DNA from: Selenomonas sp. | Lineage (GTDB): Bacteria; Bacillota; Negativicutes; Selenomonadales; Selenomonadaceae | DNA: 42,921 nucleotides | Assembly: GCF_022771645.1 (NCBI RefSeq) | Contig: NZ_JALFCU010000099.1 | Location: 1 to 42,921, forward strand | Direction: 5' to 3' | Shown here: piece by piece, positions 1-6,800 of the stretch | How positions within the stretch are numbered: position 1 is the first letter of the stretch | Layout: each line of letters opens with the position of its first letter | Position numbers and translations under genes: made by a program | Notes under the pieces: generated by a model | Seen by the model: only the letters and a program-made list of their open reading frames with translations | Told to the model about the DNA's origin: nothing | The model's database searches: none

Positions 1-577
1 GGAGAAGACGTTCGACACGGAACGCATCCGCGCGTTCCTCGCGGAGCTCGCGATCCCGTACGATGTCGTTGACGTCGACATCGCCGGCGCGATTGAAGCG
101 CAGCAAGACAAATCGCCGTGCTTCACGTGCGCGTTCTTCCGCCGCGGCGCGATGAACCGCTACGCGAACGAGCATGGCTACAACAAGATTGCCTATGCGC
201 ACCACAACGACGACGCCGTCGAGACGTTCCTCATGAGCCTGTTCTGGTCCGGCCAGCTCACGACGTTCACGCCCGTGACGTATCTTGACCGCATGGATCT
301 CACCGTCATCCGCCCGCTCATCTACTTCCGCGAGAGCGAGACGCGCGAGGCCGTACAGTACCACGGCTTCGTCCCCGTGCCGTCCCCGTGCCCGCACGAC
401 GGCCACACGACGCGCCAAGATGCAAAAGAACTCATCGCCCGCCTCGAAAGCGACGTCCCCGACCTCTACGACCACCTCGCCGCCGCCATGCGCAAAGGCG
501 CCGTCCACGACCTCTGGCCGGCCGCGCTGACGCGCAAGGAGATGCGCGAGACATATTTCCGATACATGGGAAGATAA
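1..577 (+). CDS. ttcA: TtcA-like tRNA 2-thiocytidine synthetase, 3' part (5' end outside window)
   Basis: The reading frame is open from base 2 (E-K-T-F-D-T...) to the TAA at 575-577, so the N-terminus with the ATP-binding PP-loop lies outside the window. What remains shows a CFTC pair (CxxC) followed by AFFRRGAMNRYA, then YAHHNDDAVETFLMSLFWSGQ. This matches the TtcA pattern of a CxxC cluster ligand followed by a GHHxDD-ETxxxNxxYGG block. TtcA is a cytosolic iron-sulfur PP-loop ATPase that thiolates C32 of certain tRNAs. A further Cys lies in PSPCPHDGHTTRQ, where the third cluster ligand is expected. Other PP-loop thiolases such as TilS or TtuA relatives are the main alternative, but the CxxC spacing favours TtcA. 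The gene converges on the epimerase gene, with a shared terminator between them. Confidence 0.78.
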   Translation, partial: EKTFDTERIRAFLAELAIPYDVVDVDIAGAIEAQQDKSPCFTCAFFRRGAMNRYANEHGYNKIAYAHHNDDAVETFLMSLFWSGQLTTFTPVTYLDRMDLTVIRPLIYFRESETREAVQYHGFVPVPSPCPHDGHTTRQDAKELIARLESDVPDLYDHLAAAMRKGAVHDLWPAALTRKEMRETYFRYMGR

Positions 578-617
578 AACGACGGCATCGCCAAAACTGC
601 TGGCGATGCCGCCGTTT
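577..617. terminator. Bidirectional terminator between ttcA and epimerase gene
   Basis: Arms 577-592 and 602-617 form a stem of about 15 bp with one mismatch around a 9-nt loop. The stem begins with A residues and ends with T residues, so it can act on both strands. It lies exactly between two convergent genes and overlaps the first base of the epimerase stop codon (617-619). Confidence 0.8.
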
Positions 618-1537
618 CATCTGCAAAAATATTCGTATGTCCTCCGCAAGCCTTCTTCGAGGCTCGTCTGCGGTTCCCATCCGAGCGAGCGGCGGGCGCG
701 GCCGTTCGCGAGGAGCGACTTGTAGATGTCGCCCGTGCGCGCGTCTTCGTAGCGCGGCACGATGCGCTTTCCCGAGACTTTTGCGAGCACGGCCACGAGT
801 TCTTTGAGGCTCGTCTCCGTCTGCGTCGAGAGGTTGTACGCGCGGTTCGCGTGATGCGTCCGCAGCGCCGCGTCGATGCCGCGCGCGATGTCGCCGGCGT
901 AGACGAAATCACGCGTTTGCTTGCCGTCGCCAAAAATCGTGATGGGCTCGTCCTGTGCGACACGCTTCGTGAAAATGCTGATGACGCCGCCCTCGCCGCC
1001 GTCGCCCTGCCGCTCGCCGTAGACATTCGCAAAACGCAGCACGACGTAGTCGAGGCCGTACGCCTTGTGATAGAGGTCAAGATAGCGCTCGACCGTCACT
1101 TTCGACAGGCCGTAGAACGAAAGCGGCGCGAGCGGCTCGAACTCATCAATCGGCAGGTGATCCTCGGCGACGTCGCCGTAGCTCGCGGCCGTCGACGCGA
1201 AGATCACGCGCTTCCCGCCGCATTGCCGCGCCTGCTCGAGCACATGGACAGAGCCGATGACGTTCTGCGCTGCATCGAGCCCCGGGTCGGCCATCGAGAC
1301 ATGGACAGTCGTCTGCCCTGCGAGATGCACGACGGCATCGGGACGCACCGCCTCGAACACGTTCGCAAGCTCCGGGCTCGTCACATCGCATTCGTAGATG
1401 GCCGTGCCGTCCGGCAGGTTCTCGCGCAGACCTGTGGAAAAATTGTCGACGACGGCCACGTCCTCGCCCTTCGATTGCAGCAACCGCACGAGATGCGAGC
1501 CGATGAACCCGGCGCCGCCCGTAATGAGCACTTTCAT
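617..1537 (-). CDS. NAD-dependent epimerase/dehydratase (UDP-glucose 4-epimerase family)
   Basis: A 306-residue extended short-chain dehydrogenase. The N-terminus carries the nucleotide-binding TGGAGFIGSH motif (residues 6-14). The catalytic YGLSK (Tyr142, Lys146) and the upstream FASTAASYG block are present, followed by RFANVYG and DFVYAGDIARG, typical of the GalE/WbpP/RmlB-like group. These cytosolic enzymes convert nucleotide sugars such as UDP-glucose/UDP-galactose for envelope polysaccharides. Sequence alone does not fix the substrate, and its length is a little shorter than E. coli GalE. The start ATG is preceded by AGGGATGG at good spacing. It lies directly downstream of holA, 69 bases away. 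A GATAAT box lies in that gap at about 1575. Confidence 0.85.
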   Translation of the reverse strand: MKVLITGGAGFIGSHLVRLLQSKGEDVAVVDNFSTGLRENLPDGTAIYECDVTSPELANVFEAVRPDAVVHLAGQTTVHVSMADPGLDAAQNVIGSVHVLEQARQCGGKRVIFASTAASYGDVAEDHLPIDEFEPLAPLSFYGLSKVTVERYLDLYHKAYGLDYVVLRFANVYGERQGDGGEGGVISIFTKRVAQDEPITIFGDGKQTRDFVYAGDIARGIDAALRTHHANRAYNLSTQTETSLKELVAVLAKVSGKRIVPRYEDARTGDIYKSLLANGRARRSLGWEPQTSLEEGLRRTYEYFCR

Positions 1538-1594
1538 TGAATACCATCCCTTTTCTCAAAATCTGTTGCCCCTATTATCCCCATTTTTGATTAC

Positions 1595-1608
1595 GACGTT
1601 ATAACGTC
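1595..1608. repeat. Perfect 14-bp palindrome at the holA 3' end
   Basis: GACGTTATAACGTC is a perfect palindrome overlapping the first two bases of the holA stop codon, just upstream of the epimerase gene. It lacks a loop and a T-tract, so it looks more like a protein-binding dyad than a terminator. Function is not shown. Confidence 0.4.
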
Positions 1609-2707
1609 ATGCGCACAGCTCGATCACGATGTGCTCGAGGAGCTCGTTGCCGCCGCGTCCCGTCTTCAGCGCGTAGTCCGCATCGGCGATGTCGATGAGC
1701 GCGCGGCGCAGCTGTGCATCGTCAAAGCGCATCGCGGATTTCCCAAGCTTTTCCGCGATGAACGGATGGAGGCCGAGCGGCTTCGCGAGCGCCTTGCCGC
1801 GGACGCCCTGCGCCTGCAAGAGACGCACCTGATACAGCTGCCGCACATGACGCGCGAGCAGGACGAGCAGCACCGTAAAATACGTGCCGTCCGCGAGCTG
1901 CCGCATGAGCAGCGTGAGCGATTTCTTTGCGTCCTTCTCGCTGATCGCGTCCATGAGCGCGAAGATGGAAACCTCCGGAAGCCCTGCGAACACCGCGACG
2001 AGCTCTTTCTTCGTGATGCGCCGCGCATTTGAAAAGAGCGCGAGCTTGTCAAATTCCTGGTCGAGATATGACAGCGAAATCTCCTGCATCATCGAGACGG
2101 CGTTCACGAAATATTCATACGCGCTGCGGTCGAGATCCTTGTTCATGCGCTGGAGCTTCGGCTGCAGCCAATCATTGATGTTCCATGCGCGCACGGGCTC
2201 GGCCTCAAGGATGAGGCCGGCCTTCTCGACCGTCTTCGTGAATTTCTTGCGCTTGTCCGGCTTTTCACCCATGAGGAAGATGACGTAGGAAAAGTCCGGC
2301 AGCGCGGCGAGCTCCGCCTGCAAGCGCTCGAGCTTCTTGTCCGCCGTCGGCTTCGCGCTCTTCCGCTTGCCGTCCGGCAGGGCATCCGGCGCGTCATCCA
2401 CATCCCCGCCGGCGTCCGCCGCCTCCTCGTCCGCCGGTTTCTTCGCCGCGCGGAAGAGCGGCGTGTCCTCGATGATGATGACGTTTTTCGGCTGGAAGAA
2501 CGGCACGGTCTCGATGAGGCCGACAAGCTTGTCGCCGTCGACGGCGCCCGTGAGCTTTGTCAGGCCGTCCCGCGCGCCGCCATCCGGGAACAGCTGCGTG
2601 AGGATCGCCTCGAGCGCGTGGTCGATGTAGTAGCGTTCCTCGCCCGCGAGCAGGAACACGTGCGGCAATTCTTTCTTGATCCGCACCATGAAATCTCCGA
2701 ACTTCAC
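1607..2707 (-). CDS. holA: DNA polymerase III subunit delta
   Basis: HolA is the clamp-loader subunit that opens the beta sliding clamp; it acts in the cytosol with DnaX and HolB. The protein begins VKFGDFMVRIKKELPHVFLLAGEERYYIDHAL, with the typical delta-subunit 'LxGEExYxID' opening. The C-terminal collar region (LLRQLADGTYFTVLLVLLARHVRQLYQV; later LGLHPFIAEK) is also typical. The frame stays open upstream to 2941, but the GTG at 2705-2707 has GGAGG seven bases upstream and gives a normal-length protein of 366 residues. The upstream extension would run through a promoter region. An insert of about 40 residues rich in Asp, Ala and Lys (residues about 105-145) interrupts the first domain and is likely a disordered loop. 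Confidence 0.88.
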   Translation of the reverse strand: MKFGDFMVRIKKELPHVFLLAGEERYYIDHALEAILTQLFPDGGARDGLTKLTGAVDGDKLVGLIETVPFFQPKNVIIIEDTPLFRAAKKPADEEAADAGGDVDDAPDALPDGKRKSAKPTADKKLERLQAELAALPDFSYVIFLMGEKPDKRKKFTKTVEKAGLILEAEPVRAWNINDWLQPKLQRMNKDLDRSAYEYFVNAVSMMQEISLSYLDQEFDKLALFSNARRITKKELVAVFAGLPEVSIFALMDAISEKDAKKSLTLLMRQLADGTYFTVLLVLLARHVRQLYQVRLLQAQGVRGKALAKPLGLHPFIAEKLGKSAMRFDDAQLRRALIDIADADYALKTGRGGNELLEHIVIELCA

Positions 2708-2732
2708 ACGCCCGCCTCCGTTTCTATCGTTT

Positions 2733-2761
2733 ACCGTAACAGACCTTAGGCCTTTCGTCAA
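2733..2761 (-). promoter_or_regulatory. Sigma70-type promoter for holA
   Basis: On the minus strand TTGACG (2756-2761) is followed after exactly 17 bases by TACGGT (2733-2738), preceded by TGT as in an extended -10. It lies 26 bases upstream of the GTG start and supports that start over the longer frame. Confidence 0.6.
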
Positions 2762-2809
2762 GGAAATTTCAAATTTCGCCGCATTTGTCTCGCATTTCTT
2801 TCTGTTTTC

Positions 2810-2818
2810 TGCTATACT
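2810..2818 (+). promoter_or_regulatory. Extended -10 promoter for the six-cysteine peptide gene
   Basis: TGCTATACT fits an extended -10 (TGn plus TATACT), 49 bases before the chosen ATG. No good -35 at 17 bases is visible, which extended -10 promoters tolerate. It is divergent to the holA promoter. Confidence 0.55.
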
Positions 2819-2867
2819 AGTGGAAAAGGAATCGAACACGATGAATTGCGAATCGAGGTGCTTGTTC

Positions 2868-3065
2868 ATGTTCATCAAAATCACGACGCTCGTATGCTTC
2901 TGCCTGCTCATCACGGTGCCGGTGCTCGCCGCGCAGAGCACGCCGGCCGAAGAGTACGCGCCCGTCTGCCGCTATCAGAATGATTGCCCGTATTACGGCG
3001 ACTGCGGCGGCCGTAGTTGCTATGACGATGGGTATTGCGGCCCGCATCGCGGCTGCCGCCGCTGA
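2868..3065 (+). CDS. Small secreted peptide with six regularly spaced cysteines (unknown function)
   Basis: A 65-residue protein. The ATG at 2868 is chosen because GAGGTG (2855-2860) lies seven bases upstream; an ATG at 2841 would add nine residues without a ribosome binding site. Residues 1-22 form a classic signal peptide: a Lys near the N-terminus, a hydrophobic core TTLVCFCLLITVPVL and an Ala-Ala end (VLAAQS). The mature part of about 43 residues is rich in Tyr, Asp and Gly and has Cys at 34, 40, 46, 51, 57 and 63. The spacing is C-x5-C-x5-C-x4-C-x5-C-x5-C, which is symmetric about its middle. It has its own promoter and terminator. I do not recognise the family. A disulfide-stabilised secreted peptide, an antimicrobial peptide or a metal-binding peptide are possibilities, none shown. 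Confidence 0.7.
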   Translation: MFIKITTLVCFCLLITVPVLAAQSTPAEEYAPVCRYQNDCPYYGDCGGRSCYDDGYCGPHRGCRR

Positions 3066-3081
3066 TTGCAAACGTACAAAA

Positions 3082-3128
3082 ATAGAGTTGCAGAATCGTT
3101 TCTGACGTTTCCGCAACTCTCTTTTTTA
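3082..3128. terminator. Bidirectional terminator
   Basis: AGAGTTGC pairs with GCAACTCT across a loop of about 20 bases and is followed by CTTTTTT on the plus strand. It separates the six-cysteine peptide gene from the convergent flavoprotein gene, whose stop codon lies in the T-tract. Confidence 0.75.
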
Positions 3129-4013
3129 TGCTTTCGCTTTCGCGCGCACGTACTTCACAGCGGCGAGCCCTGCCTTCGCGCCTTCGTAGACGGCTTTCGC
3201 GACTTGCAGCAGGCCGCCCGTGCAGTCGCCGGCCGCGAAGACGCCCGGCACGTTCGTCGCCATCGTGTCGTCGGCTTTGATGTTCGCGCCGTCCAAAAGA
3301 ATGCCGAGCTTCCGCGCGAGCGCCGTGCTGCCCGCCGTGCCGATGGCGAGGAACACGCCGTCGACGGCGAGCTCGTTTTCCGCGCTCCCATCCGCAAACT
3401 GCACACCCGCCACGCGCTCGTCGCCGACGATGGCCGCAATCTTTCCCGTGTGCACGATCATGTCCGCAGGGAACGCGGCCTGCGGCGGTTCGCCGTTCGT
3501 CAGGATGTGCACCTCGCGCGCGTGCGGCGCGAGCGCCTCGGCCTCGTGCAGTGCGTACGCGCCCGCACCGATGACGGCGACACGCTTCTGACGGTAGAAG
3601 AACGCGTCGCAGACGGCGCAATAGCTCACGCCTTTGCCCTCGTATTCTTTGAGTCCCGGCACGGCGAGCGTTTGGCGCGCGGCGCCGGCCGCGAGGACGA
3701 GGCTCGGCGCTTCGAGCGTGAAATCCGCGCCCTCGACTTTGTATCCATCGAACGTGTCGTTGAATCCGATCTGCAGCACCTCGCCCGTGACGAACTGCAC
3801 GCCTAGCCGTTTCGCGCCCTCAATGCCGCGCTGCTCGAGCTCCGCGCCTGTGACGGGCTCCGTGAAGCCGTAATAATTTTCGATGCCTTCAGCTTTCGCG
3901 AGCGCGCCCGGCCCTTTCGTCACGACCGTGACGGCAAGCCCTGCGCGCCGCGCATAGAGTGCCGCCGAGATGCCGGCCGGCCCTGCGCCGATGATGATGA
4001 GCTGCTGTTCCAT
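3126..4013 (-). CDS. Thioredoxin-reductase-like FAD-dependent disulfide oxidoreductase
   Basis: A 295-residue two-domain flavoprotein. The N-terminal FAD-binding motif is IIGAGPAGISAALYA, and the redox-active pair is in SYCAVCDAFFY, the CxxC of low-Mr thioredoxin reductases. The C-terminal FAD motif is GVFAAGDCTGG. The second nucleotide-binding fold begins VAVIGAGAYALHEAEALA and then reads VHILTNGE, where NADPH-dependent TrxB has the HRRxxxR phosphate-binding motif. The NADPH 2'-phosphate site therefore seems absent. The enzyme may use NADH or ferredoxin, as described for the flavin-dependent ferredoxin:thioredoxin reductases of clostridia. The ATG at 4013 has AGGTGG upstream; a GTG at 4022 is less likely. 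No thioredoxin gene is in the window. Confidence 0.85.
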   Translation of the reverse strand: MEQQLIIIGAGPAGISAALYARRAGLAVTVVTKGPGALAKAEGIENYYGFTEPVTGAELEQRGIEGAKRLGVQFVTGEVLQIGFNDTFDGYKVEGADFTLEAPSLVLAAGAARQTLAVPGLKEYEGKGVSYCAVCDAFFYRQKRVAVIGAGAYALHEAEALAPHAREVHILTNGEPPQAAFPADMIVHTGKIAAIVGDERVAGVQFADGSAENELAVDGVFLAIGTAGSTALARKLGILLDGANIKADDTMATNVPGVFAAGDCTGGLLQVAKAVYEGAKAGLAAVKYVRAKAKA

Positions 4014-4040
4014 ATGCCCCACCTGCTTTCTTTTGACCGT

Positions 4041-4049
4041 ATCATAACA
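4041..4049 (-). promoter_or_regulatory. Extended -10 promoter for the flavoprotein gene
   Basis: On the minus strand TGTTATGAT gives TGn plus TATGAT, 27 bases upstream of the ATG. No clear -35 is visible. Confidence 0.45.
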
Positions 4050-4146
4050 GAGCGGGCGTCTTTTTTCCGTGAGCCTGTCACACGCCGCCGTGCGTCAATT
4101 TTCTTCGATGCGCCGCGTCGCGGCAGGTGCTTTTTTGCTGCTTTCA

Positions 4147-4155
4147 TGATATACT
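4147..4155 (+). promoter_or_regulatory. Extended -10 promoter for the CNNM-azlCD operon
   Basis: TGATATACT (TGn plus TATACT) lies 46 bases upstream of the TTG start at 4202. The -35 region is poor. The gap 4014-4201 otherwise holds only the divergent flavoprotein promoter. Confidence 0.5.
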
Positions 4156-4201
4156 GTCCTGTAATCAACGTTTTTCTATCATAAAAAGGATGTGTCACGA
4201 T

Positions 4202-5518
4202 TTGGACAGTACGGAAGCGGGCATTTTGCTCGTCCTGATTGTTCTCCTGCTCCTGCTCAACAGTTTTTTCTCGCTCATCGAGACGGCGCTCATGGAAGGC
4301 CACAAGAGCCGCCTCGAACGCCTCGCTGACGATGACGGCGACGACGCCGAGGATGCGCGCGCCGCGCTCGCGATCCTCGAAGCGCCCGAGGACGCGCTGT
4401 CCGTCACGCAGATCGGCATCACGCTCATGGGCATCCTCTCCGGCGTCGCGTCCGGCGTGCTGCTCGCGCCGCTGCTCGCGCGCCATCTCGCATTCCTGCC
4501 GCACGCCGCAATCGTCTCGCTCGTCGTTTCCATCGTCGTCATGACGTACATCATGCTGCTGTTCGGCGAATTTCTGCCGAAGAAGACGGCGCTCCAACAG
4601 CCGGAGGAAGTGCTGCTCAAGCATCACAAGGCGCTGACGCGTCTCACGCGCCTCTCGCAGCCGCTCATCGCGCTCTTGTCGCGTTCGGCGAACATCATCC
4701 TGCTCGTCTTCGGCTTCAATCCGAAATTCGAGGACACGGTCACGGAGGACGAGGTCAAGGACCTCATCGAGCAGGGCACGGAAGACGGCACGTTCGAGAA
4801 AACGGAACAGGACATGGTCGACCGCGTGTTCCATCTCAGCGACCAGACGGCGTACGCGCTCATGACGCCGCGCACGCAGATGATCTGGCTCGACCTCTCG
4901 GACAGCCTGCGCCACAACCTGCGCGTCATCCGCCAGACGCCGCAGGCCGTCTTCCTCGTCGGCCGCGAAAACCTCGACGATTTCTGCGGCATCCTTTACG
5001 CGAAAGACCTGTTGAACGCCGCGCTCGCGCACAAGTCGCTCGAGCTCTCGCAATACCTGCGCAAGCCGATGTTCGTGCCGCGCTCCATGGAACTCTTCCG
5101 CCTGCTCGAAAAATTCCGCGACACGGGCGTGCACGAGGCCATGGTGCTCGACGAGTACGGCGGCGTCATCGGCATGATCACGCTCGATGACATCATGAAA
5201 GCGATCATCGGCGAGTCGCACGCGAACATCGAGAGCGAACCGCTCCAGATCACGCCGCGCGACGAGCACTCGTGGTACGTCGACGGCCTCTACTCCATCG
5301 ACGATTTCAAAGAGCGCTTCGACATCGACAAGCTGCCGGACGAAGACCACGACCACTACCAGACGATGGGCGGCTTCCTCACGTCATACTTCGGTTACAT
5401 CCCACAAGCGGGCGAGAAGGCGACGTGGGAGGACTTCACGTTCGAAGTCGTCGACATGGATCGCGCACGGGTCAGCAAGATTCTCGTGACGCAGGCGGCC
5501 GCGCCTGTGGAAACCTGA
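4202..5518 (+). CDS. CNNM/CorC-type membrane protein with CBS pair (hemolysin C family)
   Basis: An integral membrane protein of 438 residues. A DUF21/CNNM domain comes first, with hydrophobic segments AGILLVLIVLLLLLNSFFSLIE, SVTQIGITLMGILSGVASGVLL and IVSLVVSIVVMTYIMLLFGEFLPK. A CBS pair follows (MTPRTQMIWLDL; then EYGGVIGMITLDDIMKAIIGE), and then a CorC/HlyC C-terminal domain (HSWYVDGLYSIDDFKERF). Relatives are linked to Mg2+/Co2+ export or resistance; transport was not tested here. The start chosen is TTG at 4202, because AAGGATGTG (one mismatch from the ideal AAGGAGGTG) lies at 4186-4194. An ATG at 4190 would overlap that site. It is the first gene of an operon with azlC and azlD. Confidence 0.87.
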   Translation: MDSTEAGILLVLIVLLLLLNSFFSLIETALMEGHKSRLERLADDDGDDAEDARAALAILEAPEDALSVTQIGITLMGILSGVASGVLLAPLLARHLAFLPHAAIVSLVVSIVVMTYIMLLFGEFLPKKTALQQPEEVLLKHHKALTRLTRLSQPLIALLSRSANIILLVFGFNPKFEDTVTEDEVKDLIEQGTEDGTFEKTEQDMVDRVFHLSDQTAYALMTPRTQMIWLDLSDSLRHNLRVIRQTPQAVFLVGRENLDDFCGILYAKDLLNAALAHKSLELSQYLRKPMFVPRSMELFRLLEKFRDTGVHEAMVLDEYGGVIGMITLDDIMKAIIGESHANIESEPLQITPRDEHSWYVDGLYSIDDFKERFDIDKLPDEDHDHYQTMGGFLTSYFGYIPQAGEKATWEDFTFEVVDMDRARVSKILVTQAAAPVET

Positions 5519-5532
5519 AAGGAGATTGTTCT

Positions 5533-6435
5533 TTGACAGAAGAAAGCATGGCCTGTTCCGCCATCGACGACGAAACAGCGGAAAAAGAGCCGAAACCGAT
5601 GGACACGAGCGAGTCGCATGGCGTCGCGAAGGTCGACAAGGACGCCGATTCGCGCCGTTCGCTGTTCCTCGAGGGCTTCCACGACGGCATCCCCATCGCG
5701 CTCGGCTATTTCGTCGTGTCGTTCACGCTCGGCATCGCGGCGAAGACGGCCGGCCTCACGCCGTTCCAAGGCTTCGTCGCGAGTTTTTTCAACAACGCCT
5801 CGGCCGGCGAGTACGCCGCGTTCACGCTCATCGCTGCAAAGGCATCGTACTTCGAGCTCGCGCTCATGACGCTCGTCGCGAACGCACGCTACATGCTCAT
5901 GAGCTGTGTCGTCAGCCAGAAGTTCGCGCCCGGCACGCCGCTCTACCACCGTCTGCTCGTCGGCTTCGACATCACGGACGAGATTTTCGGCATCACGATT
6001 GCGCGCCCGGGCCGTCTCGCGCCGTTCTACAACTACGGCGCGATGTCCGTCGCGCTGCCCGGCTGGGCTTGCGGCACGGCGCTCGGCGTGCTCGCAGGCG
6101 AGCTCTTGTCTCTCCGCATCGTCTCGGCGCTCTCCGTCGCGCTCTTCGGCATGTTCCTCTGGGTCATCATCCCCGCCGCGCACAAAGACCGCATCGTCGC
6201 AGCGCTCGTCGGCGCGAGCTTCCTCCTGAGCTTCGCCGCCGAACACCTGCCGCTGCTCGCAGACCTCTCGAGCGGCACGCGCACGATCGTCCTGACCGTC
6301 GCCATCGCCGCCGCCGGCGCGTATTTCTTCCCCGTCAAAGAAGCAGCGGACGACAAAAAAGCAGAGGCCTCGAGCGAAACCTCTGCTACGAAAAAATCAA
6401 AAACACCTGCGGCAAACGAAACGGAGCGTGACTGA
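5533..6435 (+). CDS. azlC: AzlC family branched-chain amino acid exporter, large subunit
   Basis: A multi-pass inner-membrane protein of 300 residues. The AzlC core runs from about residue 45 (FLEGFHDGIPIALGYFVVSFTLGI) and includes FFNNASAGEYAAFTLIA and RYMLMSCVVSQKF. With AzlD it forms a pair that exports branched-chain amino acids or analogues. It starts with TTG at 5533, with GGAGA at 5521-5525 seven bases upstream; the next in-frame ATG (5548) lacks such a site. It is longer than usual for the family because of a charged N-terminal tail of about 40 residues and a Lys/Ala/Ser/Thr-rich C-terminal tail of about 35 residues. The C-terminal tail is encoded across a hairpin (6355-6396). Confidence 0.88.
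   Translation: MTEESMACSAIDDETAEKEPKPMDTSESHGVAKVDKDADSRRSLFLEGFHDGIPIALGYFVVSFTLGIAAKTAGLTPFQGFVASFFNNASAGEYAAFTLIAAKASYFELALMTLVANARYMLMSCVVSQKFAPGTPLYHRLLVGFDITDEIFGITIARPGRLAPFYNYGAMSVALPGWACGTALGVLAGELLSLRIVSALSVALFGMFLWVIIPAAHKDRIVAALVGASFLLSFAAEHLPLLADLSSGTRTIVLTVAIAAAGAYFFPVKEAADDKKAEASSETSATKKSKTPAANETERD
6355..6396 (-). terminator. Terminator-like hairpin inside the azlC 3' coding end
   Basis: GCAGAGG (6361-6367) and CCTCTGC (6380-6386) are perfect arms, with six A residues on both outer sides. Read on the minus strand this is stem plus TTTTTT, an intrinsic terminator. It could stop antisense transcription arriving from surE, or be a relic of an older gene boundary. Confidence 0.45.
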
Positions 6436-6437
6436 AT

Positions 6438-6743
6438 TTGGAACAGATTTACATTTACCTCTTTGTCATGAGCGCCGTCACGATCGCCATCCGGCTCGTG
6501 CCGCTGACGCTGATCCGCGGACAGGTGAAAAACCGCTTCGTCCGCTCGTTCCTCTACTATGTCCCGTACGTCACGCTCGCCGTCATGACGTTTCCCGCCA
6601 TCCTCACGGCGACGCAGACGCCCGTCTCCGGCGCGCTCGCGTTCGTCATCGGCATCGCGCTCGCGTGGTACGGCGCGAGCCTGTTCAAAGTCTCGGCAGC
6701 CTGCTGCCTCATCGTCTTCGCCGTCGAGCTCGTCCTCTGCTGA
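6438..6743 (+). CDS. azlD: AzlD family branched-chain amino acid exporter, small subunit
   Basis: A 101-residue membrane protein with hydrophobic segments YLFVMSAVTIAIRLVPLTLI, YYVPYVTLAVMTFPAILTA, GALAFVIGIALAWYGASL and ACCLIVFAVELVL. The early RxxPL(T/F)L block is typical of AzlD. It works with AzlC as the small partner of the exporter. The gene begins with TTG at 6438, two bases after the azlC stop, and GGAGCG lies within the end of azlC. Close spacing suggests translational coupling. It ends before a strong terminator. Confidence 0.87.
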   Translation: MEQIYIYLFVMSAVTIAIRLVPLTLIRGQVKNRFVRSFLYYVPYVTLAVMTFPAILTATQTPVSGALAFVIGIALAWYGASLFKVSAACCLIVFAVELVLC

Positions 6744-6748
6744 CACAC

Positions 6749-6800
6749 AGCCGCGAGAAAAGACCGGACGCTGCGTCCGTCATTTCCCGCGGCTTTCTTC
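6749..6800. terminator. Bidirectional terminator between azlD and surE
   Basis: Outer arms AGCCGCG (6749-6755) and CGCGGCT (6788-6794), with GAAA/TTTC and inner arms GGACG/CGTCC around a CTG loop, form a long interrupted stem. It is followed by TTTCTTC on the plus strand. The surE stop codon (6780-6782) lies inside it. Confidence 0.75.

Noticed and set aside
2708..2941. N-terminal extension of the holA frame to 2941
   Set aside because: It lacks a ribosome binding site, runs through the divergent promoters and overlaps the small peptide gene. The GTG at 2707 with GGAGG fits the family length.
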